64,000 nt of DNA. It comes from an uncultured Treponema sp. GTDB lineage: Bacteria > Spirochaetota > Spirochaetia > Treponematales > Treponemataceae. The stretch is from assembly GCF_934725225.1 (NCBI RefSeq), contig NZ_CAKVAM010000005.1:124001-188000 (forward strand), in the 5' to 3' direction. The translations under genes and the position numbers were made by a program. Below the pieces are notes generated by a model, which did no database searches, had not been told where the DNA came from, and worked only from the letters and a program-made list of their open reading frames with translations. Below, in pieces: positions 15,261 through 23,606 of this stretch; the first letter of the stretch is position 1, and the number at the start of each line of letters is the position of its first letter.

Positions 15261-15418
15261 ATGGAGGTAAGATAAAAACTGCCAAAAATAGTGTCAGTTT
15301 TTATCTTTTCAAGTTTGTGCTACAAACTTGTTATCAACTGCAATTTCTCACTTCGTTGCGAAATTGCGTAAAAAATCAAATCGAAAGTTGAAACTTTCTC
15401 ATTGACTTTTTATGGAGG
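15259..15418 (+). repeat. Structured intergenic repeat, copy 1
   Basis: This 160-base element has four hairpins. H1: GATAAAAACTG with CAGTTTTTATC (15271-15305). H2: AAGTTTGT-GCT-ACAAACTT (15311-15329). H3: GCAATTTC and GAAATTGC around the loop TCACTTCGTTGC (15340-15367). H4: an outer stem AAAAATCAA with TTGACTTTTT and an inner GAAAGT-TGAA-ACTTTC (15371-15411). It begins with ATGGAGGTAAGATAA, a four-codon open frame (MEVR, stop), and ends in ATGGAGG, the ribosome binding region of the next gene. A second copy at 46518-46679 shares the architecture with different but still paired stem bases. Confidence 0.8.
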
Positions 15419-16369
15419 ATGAAAGTGCTGATTCATTTCTGGGGAGTTCGGGGGTCTTTGCCTACGCCGCTGAAAAGTGCTCAGGTACAGGCAAAAATTG
15501 CGGCCGTTGTTTCCCGTGTTTCTCCAAAGGATTTGGAAAGCGCCGAGTCAAAAATGAAATTCCTTTCATCTCTGCCTGAATGGATTTATGGAACTATAGG
15601 CGGAAACACTCCTTGCATAGAACTTAGGTCAAAGTCCGATGAGCTTTTTTTGCTTGACTGCGGAACTGGCTTAAGGGAATTTTCTGTTGCTGGCCGTCAG
15701 CCGGAAAACGGACATTATAATATTTTTCTTTCGCATTTTCACTGGGATCATATTCAGGGATTTCCGTTTTTCGGTCAGTCTTTTTCGCCTAATTCAAAAA
15801 TCGACATTTATACGCCTTTTGCAGATGCCGAGGAATATCTTGAGCGTCAGAGCAGCCTTCCGTATTTTCCAATAAACGCCTGCTTTGAATCCGTAAAAAA
15901 TCAGCTTTCATTTCATCTTATGCAAGAAGGAACTCCAATAGAAATCGGCGGTCTTAAAATAGAATGCCACAGAATGTTTCATCCGGGAGATTCTTATTCT
16001 TATTCGTTTGAAGAGGACGGAAAGCGTTTTATTTACAGCACGGATGTGGAGCTTCAGACTTCGGATTTTGACAAAGAGCGCGCGAGAAATAAATTTTTTG
16101 AAAATGCTGATGTTTTGGTTTTTGACAGCCAGTACACAAATCCAGAGGCCGCAAAAAAAGTGAACTGGGGGCACAATTCTTTCAGTTCCGCGATTGATTT
16201 TGCTTCTAACTGGAATATCAAGAACCTTTACTTTTTTCACCACGAACCGAACTACGATGACAAAAAGCTTGATTCAATTCTTGACGCTGGAAACAACTAC
16301 AAAAAATATAAGTCGAACGGAAATTTGAATCTTTATATTTCAAAAGAAGGTCAGGAAATTCAGCTTTGA
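15419..16369 (+). CDS. Metallo-beta-lactamase-fold hydrolase
   Basis: This 316-residue protein belongs to the MBL fold, near the PhnP/RNase Z-like group. It starts IHFWGVRGSLPTPLK and has the metal-binding FLSHFHWDHIQGFPFF (HxHxDH pattern), later HRMFHPGDS, YSTDVE and a final LYFFHHEPNYDD. The substrate is unknown; relatives cleave cyclic phosphodiesters or nucleic acids. The ATG at 15419 touches the GGAGG site with no spacing, while a GTG two codons later (15425) has an ideal six-base spacing, so the GTG may be the true start. The leader is made of the structured repeat. Its stop overlaps the mltG start. Confidence 0.82.
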   Translation: MKVLIHFWGVRGSLPTPLKSAQVQAKIAAVVSRVSPKDLESAESKMKFLSSLPEWIYGTIGGNTPCIELRSKSDELFLLDCGTGLREFSVAGRQPENGHYNIFLSHFHWDHIQGFPFFGQSFSPNSKIDIYTPFADAEEYLERQSSLPYFPINACFESVKNQLSFHLMQEGTPIEIGGLKIECHRMFHPGDSYSYSFEEDGKRFIYSTDVELQTSDFDKERARNKFFENADVLVFDSQYTNPEAAKKVNWGHNSFSSAIDFASNWNIKNLYFFHHEPNYDDKKLDSILDAGNNYKKYKSNGNLNLYISKEGQEIQL

Positions 16370-17421
16370 AACGGATTTTATACAAGATTGTTGTTTTTTT
16401 TACCTGGATTTTGGCGGCGCTTTCAATTCTTTTTGTGGCGGCTTTTGGAATGTGGGCTTACGTTGTAAAGCCTGTTGATTCCGCGGAAAATGGCCGTGTC
16501 GAAAAAATCAGCGTGCCTTCAGGAGCTTCGGTAAGGAAAATTTCGCTTCTATTAAAGGAAAAAGGACTTATAAAATCAGCCGATGCTTTTTATTATGCCG
16601 CAAGATTCAGTGTTTTTGACAGAACAAAGCCGTTCAATTTGAAAAGCGGCTCGTATACTTTAAGCACTTCAATGGGACTGAAAGAAATTTACCAAATTTT
16701 GCAGTCCGGCGCGAGCGAATATATTTCTGTTGTCGTTCCAGAAGGTCTTACAATGTCAAAAATTGCAAGAATTCTTGAAGATAAAAATATTTGTTCCGCT
16801 GAAGATTTTTTGTTTTACTGCAAAAATTCAGAACTTTTGGAAAAATATAAAATTCCAGCCGAGAATTTTGAAGGCTACCTTTTTCCCGACACTTATTTTT
16901 TTATAGCCCAAATGGAAGCGAAAGATGTTGTTGAAATTATGGCTGACAACTTTTTTGCTAAAACCGCTGAAATTTCAGGAGTGAAAGATTTGTCTCCTTC
17001 GAAACTGCATGAGCTTGTTACTTTGGCTTCTGTTGTTGAGCGCGAGTACCGGCTTGAGTCTGAAGCTCCGCTGATTTCCAGTGTTTTTACAAACAGGCTT
17101 AAACATGGAATCGGACTTTATTCCTGCGCCACAATTGAATATATTTTGACTGAAATTCAAGGAAAACCGCATCCTGAGCGCATAACTTACAACGATTTAA
17201 AAATTGACAGTCCTTACAATACTTACAAGTGGGCTGGACTTCCTGCAGGACCTATTTCAAATCCGGGGCTTGTCGCTTTGTCCGCCGCATTGAATCCTGC
17301 AAAAACTGACTATTATTTTTTTGTTCTCACAGACCCTGCGACTGGGCGCCATACATTTTCAAAGAATTTTGACCAGCACAAGGCTGCGGAAAATACAAAC
17401 TACTATTCAAAAGGTTTTTAA
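16366..17421 (+). CDS. mltG: Endolytic murein transglycosylase MltG
   Basis: This 351-residue inner-membrane protein cleaves nascent glycan strands of peptidoglycan. One N-terminal membrane segment (residues 7-30) precedes a LysM-like subdomain and the YceG domain. The catalytic Glu lies in LASVVEREYRLESEAPLISS. YSCATIEYILTEI, SPYNTYKWAGLPAGPISNPG and YYFFVLTDPATGRHTF are typical. The start is TTG, overlapping the TGA of the preceding gene (TTGA). It sits seven bases before dnaG and is probably translated together with dnaG and rpoD. Confidence 0.93.
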   Translation: MKRILYKIVVFFTWILAALSILFVAAFGMWAYVVKPVDSAENGRVEKISVPSGASVRKISLLLKEKGLIKSADAFYYAARFSVFDRTKPFNLKSGSYTLSTSMGLKEIYQILQSGASEYISVVVPEGLTMSKIARILEDKNICSAEDFLFYCKNSELLEKYKIPAENFEGYLFPDTYFFIAQMEAKDVVEIMADNFFAKTAEISGVKDLSPSKLHELVTLASVVEREYRLESEAPLISSVFTNRLKHGIGLYSCATIEYILTEIQGKPHPERITYNDLKIDSPYNTYKWAGLPAGPISNPGLVALSAALNPAKTDYYFFVLTDPATGRHTFSKNFDQHKAAENTNYYSKGF

Positions 17422-17427
17422 AATAAA

Positions 17428-19230
17428 ATGCCTGGTCTGATAGCAAAGGAATCAATTGACGAAGTTGCGGAAAAAACTGATATTGTCAGTCTTGTTTCCG
17501 AGTACGTTCCTCTTGAGCAGCGCGGCTCGAACTGGTGGGGTTGCTGTCCTTTTCATAATGAAAAAACTCCTTCATTCAGCGTTTCTCAGGACAAAAAATT
17601 TTACCATTGCTTTGGCTGCGGAGCTTCAGGAAATGTCTTTGATTTTGTAAAGGAGATGGAAAAAATCTCTTTTGTTGAATCTGTGGAGTTTCTTGCAAAA
17701 AAGGCAGGAGTTCAGCTTTCGTATTCAAGCGGCTCTGCAAAAAATGTTGATTCTTCAGCTTCAAAAATCAAGGACGAGTATAAAAATTTGTATACAAGAG
17801 TCGCCGGAATGTTTCACTATATGCTCATGGAAACTCCAGCCGGAAAATTTGCCCTTGACTACATTTTAAAGCGCGGACTTTCGCAGGAAACTCTTGAAAA
17901 ATTCAAAATTGGCTACAGCCCTTCAGACCGAAGATGGCTAAAGCAGTTTCTTATGAAAAAAAATTATTCCGAGGATTTTTTGAACAATTCCGGGCTTTTT
18001 AGCAAAAATTATCCAGACTGCGCTTTTTTTTCCGACAGGCTGATGTTTCCGATTTTTGACAAGGACGGAGATGTTGTCGCTATGGGTGGACGTTTTTTAC
18101 GCGGCGATGCTCAAAAGTCTCCAAAATATCTTAATTCCGGCGATTTGATTCAGTATAAAAAAGGAAGCACTCTTTACGCATTCAATTTTGCGAAATCTTC
18201 AATACGTGAAAAACGCAAAGTAATATTTTGCGAAGGATACATGGACTGCATTGCTTATCATCAGTGCGGAATCACCTGGGCGGTCGCTCCTTTGGGAACA
18301 TCTCTTACCGACGAGCAAATTTCACTTGTAAAGCATTTTGTTGAAGAAATTTATCTTTCCTTTGATTCTGACGGGGCGGGGCAAAAAGCTACAAGGCGCG
18401 CAATTCTCATGTGCAGAAAGCAAGGCGTTGCTGTAAAAGTAATAAGGCTTTCCGGCGGAAAAGATCCTGCTGAAATTATGCTGAATTTCGGGGCTGAATA
18501 CTTGACGAATGAAGTCAATAATGCTATATTTGATTCTGATTATCTGTTATCTAAACTGCAAGAACTCTATCCTAAAGATACCCCTATGGGCAAGTCTAAA
18601 GCGTCGTTAGATTTTTTTGAGTACATAGATTCTTTGCAGTCGGATGTTCAGAAAGATGCCTGTCTGGATCAGTTGTGCCAGACATACGGTATAGAAAAGG
18701 AGGCTGCTCGAAGGGATTATTTCAACCGGGACAAAGTTTCATACCGTTTTAGAAATGCAAGTACGGAGCAGAAAAATCCGGCGGATTCTGAAAAAATAAA
18801 AGTAACCGCTGAACTGCAAGCTGTTATGACAGCCGTAACTGAAGATGTCAGTCTTTTCCAAAAAATGTGCGAATGTGTTTCTGTTGATGATTTATCGGAC
18901 AGTTATTCCAAGCAACTTTTTGCTGTTATGCAAGAGTGCCAGAAAAACGGCTCTTTTTCAGTAAGCAATATACTTAACCGGATAGATCATGAAAATTTCA
19001 GAAAGCTTATAATTGAAAACATAAGCAAAAATGCTGGGCGAATTCAAGAATCTGCCGAAAGTTGTATAAATTACTTGAAAAGAAATGCTTGCAAGCGAAA
19101 AAAAATGTCTCTTATGGAAAAAATTTCCTCTTTGTCGAGGAGCATTTTGCCGGAAGACAAGGCGCTTTTAGCGGAACTTACAAAACAGAAAATGGAACTT
19201 GATTTCCAAATTGAAAATTTGAAGGATTAA
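17428..19230 (+). CDS. dnaG: DNA primase
   Basis: This 600-residue primase makes RNA primers at the replication fork. The N-terminal CHC2 zinc site is Cys40, His43, Cys61 and Cys64 (CPFHNEKTPSFSV, FYHCFGCGASG). The catalytic core has GRFLRGD and the TOPRIM segments FCEGYMDCIAYHQCG and LSFDSDGAGQKATRRA. The C-terminal helical region that contacts DnaB is poorly conserved. The gene lies directly between mltG and rpoD, a variant of the macromolecular synthesis operon without rpsU. The ribosome binding site is weak. Confidence 0.96.
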   Translation: MPGLIAKESIDEVAEKTDIVSLVSEYVPLEQRGSNWWGCCPFHNEKTPSFSVSQDKKFYHCFGCGASGNVFDFVKEMEKISFVESVEFLAKKAGVQLSYSSGSAKNVDSSASKIKDEYKNLYTRVAGMFHYMLMETPAGKFALDYILKRGLSQETLEKFKIGYSPSDRRWLKQFLMKKNYSEDFLNNSGLFSKNYPDCAFFSDRLMFPIFDKDGDVVAMGGRFLRGDAQKSPKYLNSGDLIQYKKGSTLYAFNFAKSSIREKRKVIFCEGYMDCIAYHQCGITWAVAPLGTSLTDEQISLVKHFVEEIYLSFDSDGAGQKATRRAILMCRKQGVAVKVIRLSGGKDPAEIMLNFGAEYLTNEVNNAIFDSDYLLSKLQELYPKDTPMGKSKASLDFFEYIDSLQSDVQKDACLDQLCQTYGIEKEAARRDYFNRDKVSYRFRNASTEQKNPADSEKIKVTAELQAVMTAVTEDVSLFQKMCECVSVDDLSDSYSKQLFAVMQECQKNGSFSVSNILNRIDHENFRKLIIENISKNAGRIQESAESCINYLKRNACKRKKMSLMEKISSLSRSILPEDKALLAELTKQKMELDFQIENLKD

Positions 19231-19233
19231 TCA

Positions 19234-21201
19234 ATGGCTAGAAAGTCACCTGAAAAAAAATCTGAAACAGTTAAAAAAGAAAAAAAATCGCTTGAATCAA
19301 AATCAGAAAAAAACAAAAAAAATGCGGATTTGATCGAATTTGATGAATCGGAAGAAGCTGAAGAAAATGAATCTGTTCAGGATGAAAATTCAGAAGAAGA
19401 TGAAGAGGCTTCGGATTCTGAGCAGGATTCAGAGGAAGTTCTTGATCCGAATGTAAAAAAACTTTTGGATTATGCATGCAGCAAGCAGATTATTTCATGG
19501 GACGAAATCACTGAAATTTTAACGCCTGAATTTGTGAATTCTCCAAAAATGGAGGAAGTTCTTCAACTTCTTACAAAAAACAATATTCAGGTTATGGAAG
19601 AGGACAATCTTCTGGACGATGAAGAGGAGGAAGATGAGGACGACGAGGATTCTCTTTCTGATTCCGAAGATGATTCTAAGTTTGACGAAAAGCACCGTCT
19701 TGTTTCAAATGACAAGGAATCTGGAATTGATGATCCAATCAGGCTTTATCTGCGTGAAATTGGAAAGGAAAATCTTCTTACGGCAGAGCAGGAAGTCATT
19801 CTTTCAAAGCAGATGGAAGACGGTCAGAACATAATAAAAAATGTCATAAGAAATTCCGGCATGATTATTCCTGAATTTTACCAGATTTGCCACACAATTT
19901 ATAAAAAAATAGATCCGCATGAGCCGGGAAAAGCCAGAAAAGAAATTAACGAGCTTATGGCTGAACGCCGCCGCTTGAGAAGCTGCTATGTTGAATATGT
20001 AAAGCCAATCCGCGAGCAAATGGCGGAATACATGGCGTTGAAAAAACAGCTTCATTCCGAAGATCCTACAATAAATATTTTTTCTGATGAAAATTTGAAG
20101 CGTGTTAGGGATTTTATAAAAGAATCGCTTTTAAACGCAGATCTTCAGACTGAAGAAATTGAAACTTTCAGCGCGAAATTTATCACGGCTTCGAAAAAAA
20201 TTGACGAGTACCACTTGATTCAAGAGCGCCGCATGAAAAAACTGCGGATCACGGATGCTGTCGGGCTTCGTTCAATTGGCCGCCGTCTTGCAATCAGAAC
20301 TGAATCCGCAAAACTTGAAAAAGAACTTGCGATGTCTGCTGACGAAATCCGTTCTGACTATACTGAAATTCAGAAAATTGACAGAAAACTCCGAGAGCTT
20401 GAATACGATTTTGAAAATTCCGTTGATGAAATTCTTGAAATGAAAAAGGAAATCGAGCGCGGAAGACTGCAGCTTGAACAGGCAAAAAACCGGCTTATAA
20501 ATGCAAACCTTCGTCTTGTTGTTTCAATTGCAAAAAAATACACAAACCGCGGACTTCAGCTTTTTGACTTGATTCAGGAAGGGAACATCGGTCTTATAAA
20601 GGCTGTTGAAAAATTTGAATACCGCAAAGGCTATAAATTTTCAACTTATGCGACTTGGTGGATTCGTCAGGCGATTACAAGATCAATTTCAGATCAGGCA
20701 AGAACAATCCGTGTTCCGGTTCACATGATTGAGCAGATAAACAAAGTTGTCCGTGAAAGCCGCCAGCTTATGCAGAAATATGGAAGAGAGCCGACTGATG
20801 AAGAAATTGCAGCGCAGCTTTCTTGGCCACTTGCGCGCGTAAAGCAAGTTAAAAATGTTGCCAGAGAGCCGATTTCCCTTGAAACTCCGATTGGCGAGGA
20901 AGAAGATTCGTCTTTGGGAGATTTTATTGAAGACAAGGAAATTGAAAATCCGGCTAACCAGACTGCGTACACATTGCTTCAGGAGCAGCTTCGTTCTGTT
21001 TTAAGCACATTGCCGCAGCGCGAGCAGGAAGTTTTGAAAATGAGGTTCGGACTTGATGACGGATATTCTCTTACACTTGAAGAAGTCGGACTTTATTTCA
21101 ATGTAACAAGGGAAAGAATCCGCCAGATTGAAGCGAAGGCTTTGCGAAGGCTTAGACATCCGCGCCGTTCAAGCGGTCTTAGGGACTACATTGATTCTTA
21201 A
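19234..21201 (+). CDS. rpoD: RNA polymerase primary sigma factor
   Basis: This 655-residue sigma-70 factor starts three bases after the dnaG stop. Its first 155 residues are a strongly acidic, low-complexity stretch with region 1.1-like sequence (KKLLDYACSKQIISWDEITE) between acidic blocks. Region 1.2 is DDPIRLYLREIGKENLLTAEQ; a roughly 200-residue nonconserved insert follows. Region 2 has RLVVSIAKKYTNRGLQLFDL and YATWWIRQAITRSISDQART; region 3 has IRVPVHMIEQINKV; region 4 has LPQREQEVLKMRFGL and VTRERIRQIEAKALRRLRHP. The intact 2.4 and 4.2 regions agree with the TTGACA/TATAAT promoters seen in this window. Confidence 0.97.
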   Translation: MARKSPEKKSETVKKEKKSLESKSEKNKKNADLIEFDESEEAEENESVQDENSEEDEEASDSEQDSEEVLDPNVKKLLDYACSKQIISWDEITEILTPEFVNSPKMEEVLQLLTKNNIQVMEEDNLLDDEEEEDEDDEDSLSDSEDDSKFDEKHRLVSNDKESGIDDPIRLYLREIGKENLLTAEQEVILSKQMEDGQNIIKNVIRNSGMIIPEFYQICHTIYKKIDPHEPGKARKEINELMAERRRLRSCYVEYVKPIREQMAEYMALKKQLHSEDPTINIFSDENLKRVRDFIKESLLNADLQTEEIETFSAKFITASKKIDEYHLIQERRMKKLRITDAVGLRSIGRRLAIRTESAKLEKELAMSADEIRSDYTEIQKIDRKLRELEYDFENSVDEILEMKKEIERGRLQLEQAKNRLINANLRLVVSIAKKYTNRGLQLFDLIQEGNIGLIKAVEKFEYRKGYKFSTYATWWIRQAITRSISDQARTIRVPVHMIEQINKVVRESRQLMQKYGREPTDEEIAAQLSWPLARVKQVKNVAREPISLETPIGEEEDSSLGDFIEDKEIENPANQTAYTLLQEQLRSVLSTLPQREQEVLKMRFGLDDGYSLTLEEVGLYFNVTRERIRQIEAKALRRLRHPRRSSGLRDYIDS

Positions 21202-21230
21202 AAGAAATCGTGTAGACATAAAAGCCGAAA

Positions 21231-21259
21231 TTGTGTAAAATATTGCACCTATATATAGA
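21231..21259 (+). promoter_or_regulatory. Possible promoter of the coiled-coil zinc-ribbon gene
   Basis: TTGTGT (21231-21236), 17 bases and TATAGA (21254-21259) lie just ahead of the gene at 21281. The fit is moderate. Confidence 0.4.
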
Positions 21260-21280
21260 ATTTACAAGAGGTTGCCATCT

Positions 21281-22144
21281 ATGCAAATGACAGAAGAATT
21301 GGAAAGATTGAAAAACTTGCAGGACGTTCTTGCTGAAAAATATGAAATTGAAGCGAAAGTCGAGGAATTGCCGAAAACTCTTGATGGCAGCACGGAAAGC
21401 CTTGACCGTTTCAAGAGAGAATATATCGAAAAAAATAAGCTTTACGAAGAGAAAAAAGATATTGTCGCCCGTTTAAGAGTTGAACTTGATGAGGCCCAGA
21501 GAAAGCGTGAAGAAGGCGAAAAGGGAATGGATGCGATTTCTACGCACCGTGAATATGAAATTCTTGAAAAGCAGATTTCAGAAGCGCAGGCTTTGGAAGA
21601 TTCAAAACGTAAAGAGCTTCAGCGTGAAGAAAAAAGCATGGCAGAGCTTAACGATTTGCTTAAGAGTGAAGAAGATTTGATTGCTTCAACAGAAAAAGAT
21701 GTAAATGAATCCCGCGAAAATCTTGACAAGGAAATTGCCGCTTGCAATGAAAAGCTTGAGGCGTTGAAAGCAAAAGAAGCGGAAATGTCAGAAGGCATCG
21801 ATTCAGAAACAATTATGAAGTTTCAGAGAATCATCAAAAGAAACCGCAAGGGAATTGTCGCTGTAAAGGGAAAAGTTTGCGATGGCTGCCACATGATTTT
21901 GCCGGCGCAGTTTGCAAATGAAGTTCACCATGGAGAAAAAATTCTTTTCTGTCCTTATTGCAGCAGAATTCTTTTTTACGAAGAAGCCGCTGATTTGGAT
22001 GAAAACTATGTTTCAATCCATGATGACAGTTCTGCTGATGACATGGATGAAGATCTTCTTGAGGATGAGGATCTTATTGATATTGAGGGCGATGATTCAG
22101 AAGATTCAGATTCTTCTATTAAATCCCTTGATTATGAAAATTAA
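21281..22144 (+). CDS. Coiled-coil protein with C-terminal C4 zinc ribbon, CT398 type
   Basis: This 287-residue protein has a long coiled coil (residues 1-175, rich in Glu and Lys heptads), then a C4 zinc ribbon, VCDGCHMILPAQFANEV to ILFCPYCSRILFYEE (CxxC-CxxC), and an acidic tail full of Asp, Glu and Ser. The pattern matches the CT398 / HP0958 (FlgZ) family; the Helicobacter member takes part in flagellar regulation, but in most bacteria the role is unknown. The ATG at 21281 follows GAGG; the frame also opens at a TTG nine bases earlier. It directly precedes the RNase P RNA gene. Confidence 0.82.
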   Translation: MQMTEELERLKNLQDVLAEKYEIEAKVEELPKTLDGSTESLDRFKREYIEKNKLYEEKKDIVARLRVELDEAQRKREEGEKGMDAISTHREYEILEKQISEAQALEDSKRKELQREEKSMAELNDLLKSEEDLIASTEKDVNESRENLDKEIAACNEKLEALKAKEAEMSEGIDSETIMKFQRIIKRNRKGIVAVKGKVCDGCHMILPAQFANEVHHGEKILFCPYCSRILFYEEAADLDENYVSIHDDSSADDMDEDLLEDEDLIDIEGDDSEDSDSSIKSLDYEN

Positions 22145-22149
22145 AAAAT

Positions 22150-22536
22150 AAGGATATGTTGACCGCGCTAAAAGAGATGATGATTTCTTTTTAGTGAGGT
22201 AAAGTCCGGGCTCCTCCGGAAAAGATGCCGGGCAATAACCGGGCGGAAAAGAAAAACTGCTGGTTTTCAGTAAAGTTTCTTTACCGACAGAAAGTGCTAC
22301 AGAAAATTACCGCCTGTAATGGGTAAGGGTGAAAAGGCAGGGTAAGAGCCTACCGCGTTTTTGGCAACAGAAACGGCATAAGTAAACCTCATCAGGAGCA
22401 AAATCATATAGCAGTTTGGTTTTCCGGCCTTATGCTGCGGGTAGATTGCTGGAAGTGCCGGGCAACTGGCATTGCAGATAGATGGTCAACACGTTTTTTA
22501 TAAAGCGTTCCAGAACCCGGCTTATCATATCCTTTT
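22150..22536 (+). ncRNA. rnpB: RNase P RNA, bacterial type A
   Basis: This is the catalytic RNA of RNase P, which trims the 5' ends of tRNA precursors. Conserved blocks are GAGGTAAAGTCCGGGCTCC (P4 5' strand), ACAGAAA, GGGTAAGGGTGAAAAGG, GGTAAGAGCCTACCGCG, GGCAACAGAAACGGCATAAG, the GCAAAATCATATAGCAG stretch, and the 3' CAGAACCCGGCTTAT. P1 forms between AAGGATATG (22150-22158) and CATATCCTT (22526-22534), P2 between GTTGACC (22158-22164) and GGTCAAC (22484-22490). The P1 strand runs into a T run that can serve as terminator. Ends are estimated from P1. Confidence 0.95.
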
Positions 22537-22606
22537 TATTTTTGTTTGCATCAGTTTTTCTGAAAGCAGACTTTATTTTGTTTATTGCATTTTTCGGGTG
22601 GGGAAA

Positions 22607-23569
22607 ATGAAAGCTAGATACGGTTTAGACTTATTCTATCATAAAAGGAAAACCTTTGTTATTAAGTTTATAATCGCGTCTTTTGCAATTGTTTTTGTAA
22701 CATTATTTTCTTTTGTTTTTATAAAATTTATCGGAAACAAATTTTTTAAGCTTGATTCAGTTGATTCAATGTATAAAAACTGGTCGCTTCATACGGAAGA
22801 TGGCTATAAATCTGTTTACAATTCCGCTTCAAAAATTCTTGATGAAAATCCTTATCATAATGCCGCTCTTGCTTTTTTAGGCTACAGTTCATTCATGCTT
22901 GCGGAATCAGAAACTGACAATATAAAGTCTCAGGAGCTTTTGGACAAATCGATTTTCAGCCTTAGAAAAGCTATGCACGGATGTAAAAAAGACACGCTTC
23001 CGCAGATTCAGTATATGCTTGGCCGCGCGTATTTTTATAAGAACAAAGTTTCAGCTTACCATTATTACGCTGACTTAGTTGTAAAATATCTTTCGCTTGC
23101 GGTTTCAAATGGATACAAATCAGCTGACATTCCGCTTTTGCTTGGTTTAAGCTATGCGTCTCTTGGCGAAACTGACGAAAGCATTGCGGCTTTTACAGAG
23201 GCGCTTCTTGTGCGTGAAACTGACACGCTTTTGTTCAACATTGCAAAGCAGTATTGCAATAACGGGCAGGAATCTGTTGCAAAGCAGTATCTTGTCCGCG
23301 TTATGGAAACAAGCCAGAATGAAGAGCTTTTGGACGACAGCCATATTCTTCTTGGGCAGATATATACAAGTGAAGGTAATTTTTCGGATGCGGAAAAAGA
23401 ATTTAATTCAATTCTTGAAAAAAATCAAAATTCTGCTGACGCGCATTACGGACTTGGTGTATTATATGAGAAAAAAGGCGACAATATAAAAGCTCGGTCT
23501 GAATGGCGAAAATGCCTGAAAATTCAGTTCAACCATAAAGGCGCGCTGAAAAAAATGTCAGAGCTATAA
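22607..23569 (+). CDS. Membrane-anchored TPR repeat protein
   Basis: This 320-residue protein has an N-terminal membrane segment (about residues 16-42) and then at least five TPR-like helical pairs, for example YNSASKILDENPYHNAALAF, LLLGLSYASLGETDESIAAF and AHYGLGVLYEKKGDNIKARS. TPRs bind proteins; the partner is unknown. The ATG at 22607 follows GGGTGGGG; the frame extends upstream into the RNase P RNA gene, which is not coding. The gene immediately precedes mreB, and a role in the envelope or cell-shape machinery is suggested by place only. Confidence 0.8.
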   Translation: MKARYGLDLFYHKRKTFVIKFIIASFAIVFVTLFSFVFIKFIGNKFFKLDSVDSMYKNWSLHTEDGYKSVYNSASKILDENPYHNAALAFLGYSSFMLAESETDNIKSQELLDKSIFSLRKAMHGCKKDTLPQIQYMLGRAYFYKNKVSAYHYYADLVVKYLSLAVSNGYKSADIPLLLGLSYASLGETDESIAAFTEALLVRETDTLLFNIAKQYCNNGQESVAKQYLVRVMETSQNEELLDDSHILLGQIYTSEGNFSDAEKEFNSILEKNQNSADAHYGLGVLYEKKGDNIKARSEWRKCLKIQFNHKGALKKMSEL

Positions 23570-23606
23570 GAATTTGAATTTTACAGAAAAGCTTGGAGGA
23601 GGAAAA

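Noticed and set aside
15259..15418. Structured repeat as an ordinary insertion sequence
   Set aside because: No transposase and no terminal inverted repeats are present; the hairpins are internal and serial, so it is at most a non-autonomous or regulatory element.
22472..22606. Upstream extension of the TPR protein
   Set aside because: The extension is the 3' part of RNase P RNA, including the conserved CAGAACCCGGCTTAT block; the ATG at 22607 has a proper ribosome binding site.
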